A stretch of DNA of 39,600 nt, from IMG/VR virus record IMGVR_UViG_3300042261_000402, positions 1-39,600 of that record; one strand, given 5' to 3'. This document shows, in pieces, positions 20,979 to 28,445 of this stretch. Each line of letters begins with the position of its first letter. Position 1 is the stretch's first letter. The stretch comes from a virus. Made by a program: the position numbers and the translations under genes. The notes under the pieces were generated by a model that was given only the letters and a program-made list of their open reading frames with translations, had not been told where the DNA came from and searched no databases.

Positions 20979-22450
20979 TAGTAACTTGCTCGTCTTCTCA
21001 TTTCGACTTGCATCTTCCTTTCAATTTCTCTGACTAATTTATTTATATCTTGCTCATCTTTTACTGTAGGACTATCAACATTTATGTTAATTGTAGTGTT
21101 GCCTTGTGCTTTTTGTCCTCTCTCAGTTGCAGATAAGACTCTCTCTCCTCTATGCAACATATAAATATCATTGTTTGGTATGACTCCGCCACTTGCTCTC
21201 CCTTGAACCTTTGAACTACTCCCTGTAAATAACCCTTTAAACCAATTCCAGACCGTAGAAGCTACGTTTATTGTTCCTCTGAATAAAGTTTTAATCCAGT
21301 CCCAAATAGTGCTTCCTACGTCTATTACTCCTCTAAAAAATCCTTTAATAAAATTCCAAACATCCGAAACTACGTTAATCGTGCCTTTGAAAAATCCTTT
21401 GATTAAATCCCATATCCAACTTCCAACATTCTTCAAGAAGTTAAAAGCACCAACTAAGAAATTCCATATCCATTGTCCGATAGTTCCTAAAACTTGGAAA
21501 CCCTGAACAATCATATTCCATACCCACTGACCTATTCCCCACAATACTTTAAATCCTGCAACTATTGCATCCCATAACCATTGACCAATATTCCACAAAA
21601 CCATAAATCCATCTACTATTTTATCCCATAACCATTTACCTACTCCACCTAAAAATTCAAATGCTCCTGAAATTAAATCCCATAACCATTGACCAGCACC
21701 TGCTACAAATTCCCAGCCCTTCTTTATCATTCCCCATATCCACGCTCCTGCGTTGTAAATCCATTCTCCTAACTTTTGGAAAGCTTCTCCAATTTGTGGT
21801 AAGATTTTTCCTACAAGCATTCCAATCCAAGCACCTGCAATAGTTCCAAGTAATGCTCCAATCGGACCTCCAAAAATAGCTCCAATAATTCCTCCTGCAA
21901 CTGCTCCAACACCTGCTCCAACTTTCTCTCCTGTTGTCTTAGGCATAGCAATTTTCGCTAATTGCTTTGCTAACCAACCAAGAGCAATTAAAACTGGCTT
22001 CAAAATTGGAATTAAAGGCAATAATAAAATAGTTAAAATAAGTTTAAAAAGTTTCATAATTCCAACAACGAGTGGAAAATCTGCAATCGCCAAAGCAATA
22101 GCAGCTACTCCTGCAACAATTCCTGTTGCAGCCAAAGCTCCTCCTACGCCCTTAGCAATCTCTCCTGCTCCTAATCCTCCAACAGCCTTTGCTCCTTCTT
22201 TTGCACTAATCCCTTGTGCCTGTAAATTCTTAGTAACCGCCTCAACTGGAATTTTTAACCCTTTAGCAATCTTATCAATTCTCAAAGTGTCTAAATTCTG
22301 CTGTATGTGTTGCGTAAAACTAGAAAAACCAATTTTGTTTAGAGTATTTTCTAATCCTTTCTTGATGTCTTCAAGAAAACCAGAAGTTCCTACTAACTTT
22401 GGTTTTACTTTCGCATCTACTTCTACGATTACTTTCAAATCTTCTGCCAT
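20978..22450 (-). CDS. Tape measure protein with 18-residue Trp repeats, 490 aa
   Basis: Sets tail length. A helical N-terminus (1-95) is followed by a hydrophobic, Gly/Ala/Leu-rich region (105-215). From residue 235 to about 411 there are ten units of 18 residues with consensus GxWxWDxIxxGFxVLxxI. The C-terminus contains ASGGVIPNNDIYMLHRGERV, the motif typical of tape measure C-terminal domains, then a helical tail. It is short for the family; a rough 0.15 nm per residue gives a tail under about 75 nm. The position after the chaperones fits. Confidence 0.85.
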   Translation of the reverse strand: MAEDLKVIVEVDAKVKPKLVGTSGFLEDIKKGLENTLNKIGFSSFTQHIQQNLDTLRIDKIAKGLKIPVEAVTKNLQAQGISAKEGAKAVGGLGAGEIAKGVGGALAATGIVAGVAAIALAIADFPLVVGIMKLFKLILTILLLPLIPILKPVLIALGWLAKQLAKIAMPKTTGEKVGAGVGAVAGGIIGAIFGGPIGALLGTIAGAWIGMLVGKILPQIGEAFQKLGEWIYNAGAWIWGMIKKGWEFVAGAGQWLWDLISGAFEFLGGVGKWLWDKIVDGFMVLWNIGQWLWDAIVAGFKVLWGIGQWVWNMIVQGFQVLGTIGQWIWNFLVGAFNFLKNVGSWIWDLIKGFFKGTINVVSDVWNFIKGFFRGVIDVGSTIWDWIKTLFRGTINVASTVWNWFKGLFTGSSSKVQGRASGGVIPNNDIYMLHRGERVLSATERGQKAQGNTTININVDSPTVKDEQDINKLVREIERKMQVEMRRRASY

Positions 22451-22452
22451 TG

Positions 22453-22650
22453 TTAATCTATATCCTCGCCTTGTTTCTTACGAATTTCGTTAATTGCGTA
22501 AGTCATTTCCCTAACTAAAGATACATCTATCTTGTCCACCTCATTGGGTGTCCAACCAAATTCTTTCGCACAGATTACATAAGTAAATAGCTTATCTATC
22601 TCTATGTCATCTACGATACATCCGTTGATTACGTCTCGTATCTTACGGAT
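22453..22650 (-). CDS. Tail assembly chaperone C-terminal extension (frameshift product, GT-like)
   Basis: An open frame of 65 codons with no usable start near its beginning. The first codon after the slippery run is ATC at 22650, then RKIRDVINGCIVDDIEIDKL and FTYVICAKEFGWTPNEVDKI. The F-G-W-T-P-x-E-V pattern is typical of the second domain of tail assembly chaperones. It starts at a run of ten A that ends the upstream frame. Reaching it needs a +1 or -2 shift, giving a fusion of about 164 aa from the ATG at 22948. It lies directly before the tape measure gene, the usual place for the frameshifted chaperone. Confidence 0.75.
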   Translation of the reverse strand: MRKIRDVINGCIVDDIEIDKLFTYVICAKEFGWTPNEVDKIDVSLVREMTYAINEIRKKQGEDID

Positions 22651-22948
22651 TTTTTTTTTCCTCAGACTGGTTTAGCTGTGAAAATGTTTCAAACAGCGTA
22701 TTCCCTAAATCAGAGTCCAAATTTTGTATCTCGTTAATTGAAATTGTAAAAGGTGCTTCAATGATAGACTTCAATATGCTTAATTCTTTAAGCTTTTTCT
22801 GACTAACATTAACAATAGGCTGACCATTCACGACTTTTATGTCAGTGCTTTCTTCAGTCAATTGATTAAGTTCGCCAAAACTAAGTCTTTTCATCACAAT
22901 ATTCCTTTTTTCTCCATTCCAATCAATCTCAATAGTTTTTGTCTTCAT
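22643..22948 (-). CDS. Tail assembly chaperone, short form (G-like)
   Basis: 101 aa from the ATG at 22948, which lies just after the stop of the tail tube gene. MKTKTIEIDWNGEKRNIVMK and LSFGELNQLTEESTDIK match the pattern of phage tail chaperone N-terminal domains. The end EEKKNP is encoded by the A-run at which ribosomes may slip into the 22453-22650 frame. Normal termination gives the short form and slippage the long form; their ratio would control tape-measure coating and tube assembly. Confidence 0.75.
   Translation of the reverse strand: MKTKTIEIDWNGEKRNIVMKRLSFGELNQLTEESTDIKVVNGQPIVNVSQKKLKELSILKSIIEAPFTISINEIQNLDSDLGNTLFETFSQLNQSEEKKNP
22650..22660 (-). promoter_or_regulatory. Slippery sequence for programmed frameshifting
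   Basis: The minus strand reads G followed by ten A. The zero frame is GAA AAA AAA AAT CCG TAA. Moving +1 (or -2) continues as ATC CGT AAG into the long chaperone frame; a -1 shift meets a stop after seven codons. A homopolymer of this length could also allow transcriptional slippage. Confidence 0.65.
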
Positions 22949-22949
22949 T

Positions 22950-23927
22950 TTAAGGATTACCTTCATCGGTCTGCACACTATTTGTTGCTACGATACTCGT
23001 TCCACTTAAAGCCCACCCACTAACATCTTCTTTCAGTATTTCATTAACATCCTTAGGTAGTGTATCTTCGTCAAATGAAACATCTGCCAAAGTAATTACT
23101 ATACTTCCTAAACCTGTTCCTGAACCACTATCAAATGTTAATACAATATTCGCTTGAGCAGCTGGTGTTCCTGCGACTGGTGCTCCTGATGCTCCTAAGA
23201 ACTTTGTCAATAATGCTGTAACATCATTAAATGCTACGGTCATCTTGATATTATATTCTCGGATTTTCTCAACATCAGTGTTCTTCAATCTGCTTCCAAT
23301 TCCCCATAGTCCTTCAAGTGAATGATTTATTGTCAATTCAAATGATGTAACTACTCCGATTGAACCACCTCCGCCTGACCATTCAACTAAGCCCTGTGCA
23401 AATGTGTATGGTGTGAATGTTTCAGCAACTTGACTTCCAATTCCGCTTGTAGCTAATGTTTCAGTCTTATAAGGACATTCTAATCTAACCTTTACAACTT
23501 CATCTGCTGATGCTGTAATTGTTGCAGAACCTACCTTACAACCTAACAATGCCATTACTGCGTCATTAGTTCCCATCTCTGTTCCAGTCAATATACTGAA
23601 ACTAGGCAAGATGTTTGTCTCTGTGTATGTGTGCGTATAACTATTTGGACCGCTTCCGCCGTCTGCTACTGCACCCATTATTGCTCTGAAGATACTTGGA
23701 TTAGATAAAACAAACTCAACTGAGGCAGAACCTTCATATTTCTTTGCTACTGTTGTTGTTGCGTTTCTCGCACCAATTCCATATAGCCTTTCCATATTGT
23801 TTCTTCTCGTATGAGTTACTTTTTGTCCTAGACCAAATACTCTTGTTCCACTTGCTACGCTTCCGTAAGTAGCTTCGTAACCATAGTTCATATAACTTGC
23901 ATAACCGCTTGTGTAGTTTTGTGCCAT
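22950..23927 (-). CDS. Major tail tube protein, 325 aa
   Basis: The pattern RVFGLGQKVTHTRRNNMERL near 28-47, then EGSASVEFVLSNPSIFRAIM, a middle with FELTINHSLEGLWGIGSRLK and a beta-rich C-terminus, is that of the phage tail tube superfamily of long-tailed viruses. The strong ribosome binding site (GGGAGGTAAAAAATATG) fits a highly expressed structural protein. It is located between the terminator and chaperone genes, as expected. Confidence 0.8.
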   Translation of the reverse strand: MAQNYTSGYASYMNYGYEATYGSVASGTRVFGLGQKVTHTRRNNMERLYGIGARNATTTVAKKYEGSASVEFVLSNPSIFRAIMGAVADGGSGPNSYTHTYTETNILPSFSILTGTEMGTNDAVMALLGCKVGSATITASADEVVKVRLECPYKTETLATSGIGSQVAETFTPYTFAQGLVEWSGGGGSIGVVTSFELTINHSLEGLWGIGSRLKNTDVEKIREYNIKMTVAFNDVTALLTKFLGASGAPVAGTPAAQANIVLTFDSGSGTGLGSIVITLADVSFDEDTLPKDVNEILKEDVSGWALSGTSIVATNSVQTDEGNP

Positions 23928-23956
23928 ATTTTTTACCTCCCTGTGAATTTAATTGA

Positions 23957-24628
23957 TTATGAAATCTCCGTCTTGAATTTAATTGCGAATGTCATACTCT
24001 GTTGAATGATTTTGTTATTTATAGACTTTATGATTGGACTTGAACTCATAGGCGTTATATAAGAGAAACTTCCAAATAATTTTGCGTTCTGTCTTATTTT
24101 ATCCCTTATTGAAGAAATCAAATCTGTCAAATTTTCTGTTCCACCATAACCACTATTTACATCATTGTCTTTATTTGCAGGAACCCAACAAATTATCTCT
24201 AAAGCAATATCTGATAAATGACTCATTCCACCCAAACCAAATGGTCTTGAGCTTACGTTTAGTAATTCTATTCCAACTCTCGGATAAGAATTTAAAGTCA
24301 TTTCATCTCGAGGCATATCAGGATAAATTTTTTCCGAAGTAGCCGTATCAAAAACTATTGTAGAAGTTGTTACGAGTGGCGTCACTAAAGTTATAACTCC
24401 TGTTGCCCAATTTATCGTATAATCTTTATTCAAAGTTAAACTAACAGCATCAACAGAGATACTTCTAATATTTTTAATATTCGTTTTACTTAATTGTATT
24501 GTTGAACCAGCAGTTGTATAAGTGTCTGTTGTCGTAGTTGCTCCCCTAATGGTAGTAGTCAAAATATTTGAACTTCTTAGTAAATTACAAATTTCTTCTC
24601 TAATATTTTGAATATCTACGGTGCTCAT
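23957..24628 (-). CDS. Tail terminator-like protein with beta insert, 223 aa
   Basis: The N-terminus MSTVDIQNIREEICNLLRSS and the C-terminal half (SYPRVGIELLNVSSRPFGLG, then IICWVPANKDND and LISSIRDKIRQNAKLFGSF) suit the alpha/beta fold of tail terminators/completion proteins. Residues 28-95 are an inserted beta module (LTLNKDYTINWATGVITLVT) of a kind also present in the hub protein. It would cap the tail tube and join it to the neck. Coupled by ATGA to the gp10-like gene. Confidence 0.6.
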   Translation of the reverse strand: MSTVDIQNIREEICNLLRSSNILTTTIRGATTTTDTYTTAGSTIQLSKTNIKNIRSISVDAVSLTLNKDYTINWATGVITLVTPLVTTSTIVFDTATSEKIYPDMPRDEMTLNSYPRVGIELLNVSSRPFGLGGMSHLSDIALEIICWVPANKDNDVNSGYGGTENLTDLISSIRDKIRQNAKLFGSFSYITPMSSSPIIKSINNKIIQQSMTFAIKFKTEIS

Positions 24629-25047
24629 TTCATTCCACCTTTAACTATTGATTTAATTTCATCTAAGGATTGTAAAAGTGCTGGTCTCAAAAAGGGTCTA
24701 TATGAGTCTCTTCCAAAACTTGTAATATGCAGAGGTTGTTCAGGTGTTCCTGCTTTAATTCCGTGTTTCTGAATATAATTAACCATTCCTTTAGGACTTG
24801 CTCCGTGTCTTTTTGCCCAACCTTTTAATTCTTCTTTCTCTCCAGTAGAAAGTGGCTCTGCTGGTTTTCCATACTCCATATCTTTCGCATATTCTGCACT
24901 CGCAAAAATAACCACCTTATTCCCTTCAATTCTAAATCCAATACTTCTTCTTAATTCTCCCATATCAACTGGACACATATCTATCGCTTTCTCGGAGACT
25001 AAACTACCTATCTTTCTTAAAATTAAATCAGTTTGTTTGTCGTTCAT
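24625..25047 (-). CDS. HK97 gp10-like neck/tail completion protein, 140 aa
   Basis: SEKAIDMCPVDMGELRRSIG near 18-37, IFASAEYAKDMEYGKPAEPL near 48-67 and a terminal RDSYRPFLRPALLQSL match the HK97 gp10 family signature (CPVDTGxLRxSI...EYAxxxEYG...PFLxPA). These proteins act at the head-tail joint. It overlaps neighbours by ATGA on both sides. Confidence 0.85.
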   Translation of the reverse strand: MNDKQTDLILRKIGSLVSEKAIDMCPVDMGELRRSIGFRIEGNKVVIFASAEYAKDMEYGKPAEPLSTGEKEELKGWAKRHGASPKGMVNYIQKHGIKAGTPEQPLHITSFGRDSYRPFLRPALLQSLDEIKSIVKGGMK

Positions 25048-25685
25048 ACTTTAAATAAAACTGCGAAATAACACATATCCACAGTTGTTACGTGCCTCCT
25101 TAACACGGTTTCAATTACATAATTTTCTCCATCAATAGAAACTTTATCATATCTTTGAGGAATTATCGTTGCTGTTGTAATTGCAGTCGCTGTGTGTGCT
25201 CCACCAAATTCTGTGAATGTTTCAGTTAAATCATTTGTGATTGTTGTATATAGTGGTGCTCCGCCTTTTGTTGCCCCAATACAATATTTTCTTCCAGAAG
25301 GTAAGGGTAATAAACAATTCATACTGTAAATAAAAGCTAATCCGTCTGTTCTTTTATAAGACATATATCCGTCTGAAATTCCATCATTAGCATAAAAGCC
25401 AGTCATATCTCCGTTGTTTCCACCTGTAACTTTTAATCCGTTATATGTCAAAGCTAATCCAGCAGCTGGACACATTAAATAAGCGTCTCCTACTTCTGTC
25501 AAACCCTGAACATCAAATAAATATCTATTCTCTTCAAGAAAAAAGACTATATCTGCTGTCGCATTATCATAAACTGATGTTTCATTCCCATTAAAATCTG
25601 TTGTTTTAGTAACCTGTTGATATGTTGCTGACCTTTTAAAATCTGAATAAATTACTAAAAAATCGTTTGCACTAACGCCGTTCAT
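25044..25685 (-). CDS. Head-tail stopper-like protein with inserted module, 213 aa
   Basis: The ends (GLTEVGDAYLM near 61-71 and IPQRYDKVSIDGENYVIETV near 171-190) match small head-closure proteins, in which these segments normally lie close together. Between them residues 75-165 form an insert with GDMTGFYANDGISDGYMSYK and LPLPSGRKYCIGATKGGAPL. The same type of insert is in the upstream adaptor. The expected role is closing the capsid channel after packaging. Coupled by overlap to the adaptor gene. Confidence 0.6.
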   Translation of the reverse strand: MNGVSANDFLVIYSDFKRSATYQQVTKTTDFNGNETSVYDNATADIVFFLEENRYLFDVQGLTEVGDAYLMCPAAGLALTYNGLKVTGGNNGDMTGFYANDGISDGYMSYKRTDGLAFIYSMNCLLPLPSGRKYCIGATKGGAPLYTTITNDLTETFTEFGGAHTATAITTATIIPQRYDKVSIDGENYVIETVLRRHVTTVDMCYFAVLFKV

Positions 25686-26665
25686 TATCTGTCTTGACCA
25701 GACGCAAAGAATGTAGTTCTTGTTTTTCTTCCTATCCTATCAAGAAGCTGGTTAGCCTCCGCTTGTAATGTTTCAATGTTCTGTTTAACCCTCGCATACA
25801 AATCTCCTTTATTGATTGTCTGTTGCGGTATAGAATAAGAATTTATGAAGTTGTAAGAACCTCCTGCGAATTTTACCCAAGCCCTAATTCCTGCTATTGC
25901 ACAAGCTAATTGTTGAACTTGAACTGGAGCAGTAGCATATCCATAAGTATAAGAAACTTTTATGTTTCTGGTTCCTACTGGAAAAACATCAGTCTTTAAC
26001 TTTATTCTCCCATACATTATCTGTTGATTAGTCAATGGGTCTTCCATCGTCTCACACCAGTAGTCTGTTGTTTCATAACCTGAACTTAATGTAGCATAAG
26101 TTTTATTTGTAGTTCCGTCTATATTCAAAGTTTTTAATTCTGTAATTGTCAAAACTGGGTAATTTGATAACTCAATAGCTGTTGTTTTATTATCAAAAAT
26201 ATCTTTCTTTCCTCCAGATAAATATTCTGTAACACTCAAACTTGTTTGCGTAGTAGATAAAGTTACCGTCGCTGTGCCTGTTGCTCCACCTGCTGGTGTA
26301 TAAGTTCCAACTGGAGTAGCACCTGTATTTTTATAAAAGTTTTTAGCAGTTCCGTCCTGAGTAATCAACCAACTTGTAGGTGCTATTTGAGTAATTTTAC
26401 AAGTAGAGTCAGTTATTTTTTGATAGTAAGAAATATATCCATTTGAAACACCTATATAATTTCCAGTCATATCAGGGTCTAAAGTTCCTGATACTGTGAA
26501 TACATCCTGATTAACTAAAAATTTTCTTCCTGTAATCAATTCTAATTCTGCTTCAGCTTCCTGAATAAGCTGATAATCATTTGCTGTTAAATCAATTTCG
26601 TTAGAAGTCAGACCTGTCTTAGTTTGAATTGCTGTTACTGAAGTATACTTTGGATTATATGTCAT
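25685..26665 (-). CDS. Head-tail adaptor/connector with inserted module, 326 aa
   Basis: The helical N-terminus (DLTANDYQLIQEAEAELELI, TGRKF) and the C-terminal half (AIELSNYPVLTITELKTLNI, IKVSYTYGYATAPVQVQQLA, then a long helical tail) fit gp6/gp15-type head-tail adaptors. Residues 55-155 are an inserted beta module (LDPDMTGNYIGVSNGYISYY, APTSWLITQDGTAKNFYKNT). It binds the portal and is the first neck gene, with its own TATA element about 60 bases upstream and a weak ribosome binding site. Confidence 0.7.
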   Translation of the reverse strand: MTYNPKYTSVTAIQTKTGLTSNEIDLTANDYQLIQEAEAELELITGRKFLVNQDVFTVSGTLDPDMTGNYIGVSNGYISYYQKITDSTCKITQIAPTSWLITQDGTAKNFYKNTGATPVGTYTPAGGATGTATVTLSTTQTSLSVTEYLSGGKKDIFDNKTTAIELSNYPVLTITELKTLNIDGTTNKTYATLSSGYETTDYWCETMEDPLTNQQIMYGRIKLKTDVFPVGTRNIKVSYTYGYATAPVQVQQLACAIAGIRAWVKFAGGSYNFINSYSIPQQTINKGDLYARVKQNIETLQAEANQLLDRIGRKTRTTFFASGQDR

Positions 26666-26721
26666 TTTTTACCTACTCAGGATTTTCTGCGTCCACTCGG
26701 ACAAATAAGCTAATACGCTTT

Positions 26722-26733
26722 GATATTTAAATC
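26722..26733 (-). promoter_or_regulatory. TATA element for the neck/tail operon
   Basis: Minus strand AGATTTAAATAT, about 60 bases before the adaptor ATG at 26665, so a leader of about 35 bases is expected. It may drive the long tail gene chain. Confidence 0.55.
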
Positions 26734-26736
26734 TTG

Positions 26737-26976
26737 CTAACCTGCAAAACTATGATTATAAAATCCATCGTCATTTATTATTCTTTCCTGTCTTGTGGGA
26801 TTTTGCTTAGTCCTTGTATCATTTACATTAAAATCTGCGTTAGATTGTCCTTGATTGACTAATACAGAGCCACCAGCATCGTTTGTTGCCTGTGGTTGAT
26901 TAGGATTAACCTCTATTATTTGCTTAACCTCTATCCTATTGCTTGGGTTTTCGCTTTCGTGATTTAGTGCTCCCAT
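26737..26976 (-). CDS. Hypothetical low-complexity protein, 79 aa
   Basis: Asn-, Gln- and Asp-rich, little hydrophobic core (EVNPNQPQATNDAGGSVLVN, FNVNDTRTKQNPTRQERIIN): probably extended or disordered. It lies between capsid-associated genes and the adaptor. A TATA-like TTTATAAA is 19 bases upstream. Possibly a head or neck linker protein; not recognised. Confidence 0.5.
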   Translation of the reverse strand: MGALNHESENPSNRIEVKQIIEVNPNQPQATNDAGGSVLVNQGQSNADFNVNDTRTKQNPTRQERIINDDGFYNHSFAG

Positions 26977-26995
26977 TTTTTATTTTTCCATTTAT

Positions 26996-27014
26996 AAAAA
27001 TTAAATTAAAAAAA
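26996..27014 (-). terminator. T-tract after the 27042 gene
   Basis: On the minus strand a run of seven T and further T-rich sequence lies 28-46 bases after the stop codon at 27042, before the next start at 26976. Confidence 0.4.
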
Positions 27015-27041
27015 GATTTTGGTTTGAACTTAAACATCTGT

Positions 27042-27281
27042 TTAATGTCCAAAAATTACTAGGTCAAAGGTGTCGCCTGATGCACTTGAACATACAAGTG
27101 TGACAACTCCACCAGATACAGTTGCGTATGCTCCTGCTCTGCTTCGGCTCTGGACTTGAACGCAGTCTATTGTTCCAAACTTACTCGTGTATGTATAACC
27201 ATCTGAGAATGTTCCTTTAACAATCTCCATACACATAAGCCCAGTAATCTCCTTCTTACCTGTTACGGTTACTTCTGTCAT
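27042..27281 (-). CDS. Small beta protein, capsid decoration candidate, 79 aa
   Basis: MTEVTVTGKKEITGLMCMEI, then FSDGYTYTSKFGTIDCVQVQ and a C-terminal strand-rich segment. It looks like a single beta domain, similar in size and composition to the 98-aa gene at 28012. A strong ribosome binding site (GGAGGTAAAACAATG) suggests high expression. Possible role: capsid decoration or head protein. Confidence 0.55.
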   Translation of the reverse strand: MTEVTVTGKKEITGLMCMEIVKGTFSDGYTYTSKFGTIDCVQVQSRSRAGAYATVSGGVVTLVCSSASGDTFDLVIFGH

Positions 27282-27310
27282 TGTTTTACCTCCATTTGAT
27301 TTAATTGAGT

Positions 27311-27466
27311 TTAATTGTAAATAATTATTACTCTACTTTGTGTGTTAGATATTGGCACTACGCTGATACTGAAAACTACAGAAGTAACATTCAAACTTGA
27401 TGCTATTGTAGCGTCAGCTGTGTCCTTATTGTCTATCACAAAACTCTTAACTTGAACTGCTGTCAT
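27311..27466 (-). CDS. Small beta protein, 51 aa
   Basis: MTAVQVKSFVIDNKDTADAT, then IASSLNVTSVVFSISVVPIS. Hydrophobic and polar alternation suggests a small beta sheet. A strong ribosome binding site (GGGAGGAAAAAATG) and an ATGA overlap with the upstream gene support it. It may belong with the decoration-like proteins nearby. Confidence 0.55.
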   Translation of the reverse strand: MTAVQVKSFVIDNKDTADATIASSLNVTSVVFSISVVPISNTQSRVIIIYN

Positions 27467-27579
27467 TTTTTCCTCCCATTTAATTTACCTTCATTATAAA
27501 GTTGAAACAACTTAATAAATATTCCTAAAAAACAAAAAATAAAAATCGTATCTTGAACTGATAAAAAGGTCTCTATCAT
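27463..27579 (-). CDS. Single-pass membrane peptide, 38 aa
   Basis: MIETFLSVQDTIFIFCFLGI followed by FIKLFQLYNEGKLNGRKK: one membrane helix and a basic tail. It overlaps both neighbours by ATGA, so it is likely translated. Function unknown. Confidence 0.5.
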   Translation of the reverse strand: MIETFLSVQDTIFIFCFLGIFIKLFQLYNEGKLNGRKK

Positions 27580-28010
27580 ACTATTTCACTCCCATCATCA
27601 TAACGCCCATCTTTAACCCAGCCAACAGGATACATACTCCCTTGAAAATGATTTCCTAACTTTCTCTCATTCATAATAAAGCCACTATCCTTTATCTTGG
27701 CTAAATCTTCATCCAATGGTTTGATTTGTGGAAACAATCTTCTAAGCCATTTAGAGTATTTCATAATCTTCTGCCACATACTAAAACCTGAACCCTCCAT
27801 ATTTTTTGGAGTTTCAGAAGGAACTCTAAATAAACCTTTCAAATCAGCTAAGACTTCTTCCTTACCGCATTCATTAAAACCTACGGTATAAAGTTTTACT
27901 TCTCTGACTCTTACTTTACAATTCCCTTCTTTATAGAATTTGCAGTTAAAGGTTTTCTCAAAGTTCTTAAAGAACTCAGGATAGCCCTCCGCTACAATGA
28001 TGACGTGCAT
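27576..28010 (-). CDS. Hypothetical protein, 144 aa
   Basis: MHVIIVAEGYPEFFKNFEKT opens with a strand and helix; four Cys lie in the first 55 residues (FNCKFYKEGNCKVRVREVKL, ECG). The C-terminal half contains MWQKIMKYSKWLRRLFPQIK and GWVKDGRYDDGSEIV. No family recognised. It is inserted among capsid-associated genes and has no own ribosome binding site of note. Confidence 0.5.
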   Translation of the reverse strand: MHVIIVAEGYPEFFKNFEKTFNCKFYKEGNCKVRVREVKLYTVGFNECGKEEVLADLKGLFRVPSETPKNMEGSGFSMWQKIMKYSKWLRRLFPQIKPLDEDLAKIKDSGFIMNERKLGNHFQGSMYPVGWVKDGRYDDGSEIV

Positions 28011-28011
28011 C

Positions 28012-28308
28012 TTAAATTCCTGTTACTCTAAAGACTCTTTTCTTGTCAGATACAGTTGAACCGCCGATTGTTATTGTCAAAACTCCAGATGTAACGCTTG
28101 TTGTAGGTGCTTCTGCAACTATAACAGAGTTCTCTGTTGTATGAACAAAACCTTCAACAGCCAATAAAGTTCCTATTCCATAATCAGCAAGTGTTATAAC
28201 GATTGTATCGCCAGTGTCTGCTGTGTTTGGAGTTGTAACTATGATTGACTTTACACCAAGATTTGGTGCAGCTTCTCTATATGTGCAAGTTGTTGTTATT
28301 GCTCCCAT
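28012..28308 (-). CDS. Small beta-sandwich protein, head decoration candidate, 98 aa
   Basis: Alternating strands with Thr/Val/Ile (GVKSIIVTTPNTADTGDTIV, TSVTSGVLTITIGGSTVSDK) and no helix; probably a single Ig-like or jelly-roll domain. Immediately follows the major capsid gene, has a strong ribosome binding site (GGAGG), and its size fits capsid decoration proteins. The match is by context and composition, not a named family. Confidence 0.55.
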   Translation of the reverse strand: MGAITTTCTYREAAPNLGVKSIIVTTPNTADTGDTIVITLADYGIGTLLAVEGFVHTTENSVIVAEAPTTSVTSGVLTITIGGSTVSDKKRVFRVTGI

Positions 28309-28445
28309 TGTTTAATCCTCCATTGTTATTTAATTTGAATATAATACAGGGAATTACCTTACTTTGTATTCTTCCGCTCTCGCCTACGCTGAGGGTCAAT
28401 GAGGTGTTTTGAATACCAGCCCTGTTTTGCTCTAACTACCAATCC
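28309..28445 (-). other. Gap after the major capsid gene
   Basis: 137 bases without a convincing ORF. On the minus strand it holds AATACA and TGTATT as an inverted repeat (16-base spacer) before the ribosome binding site of the 98-aa gene, and no T-run terminator. The major capsid transcript may therefore continue through it, with the structure acting as a processing or attenuation point. Confidence 0.3.

Noticed and set aside
28309-28445. Missed small gene after the capsid gene
   Set aside because: No frame with a start codon, ribosome binding site and more than about 30 codons on the minus strand.
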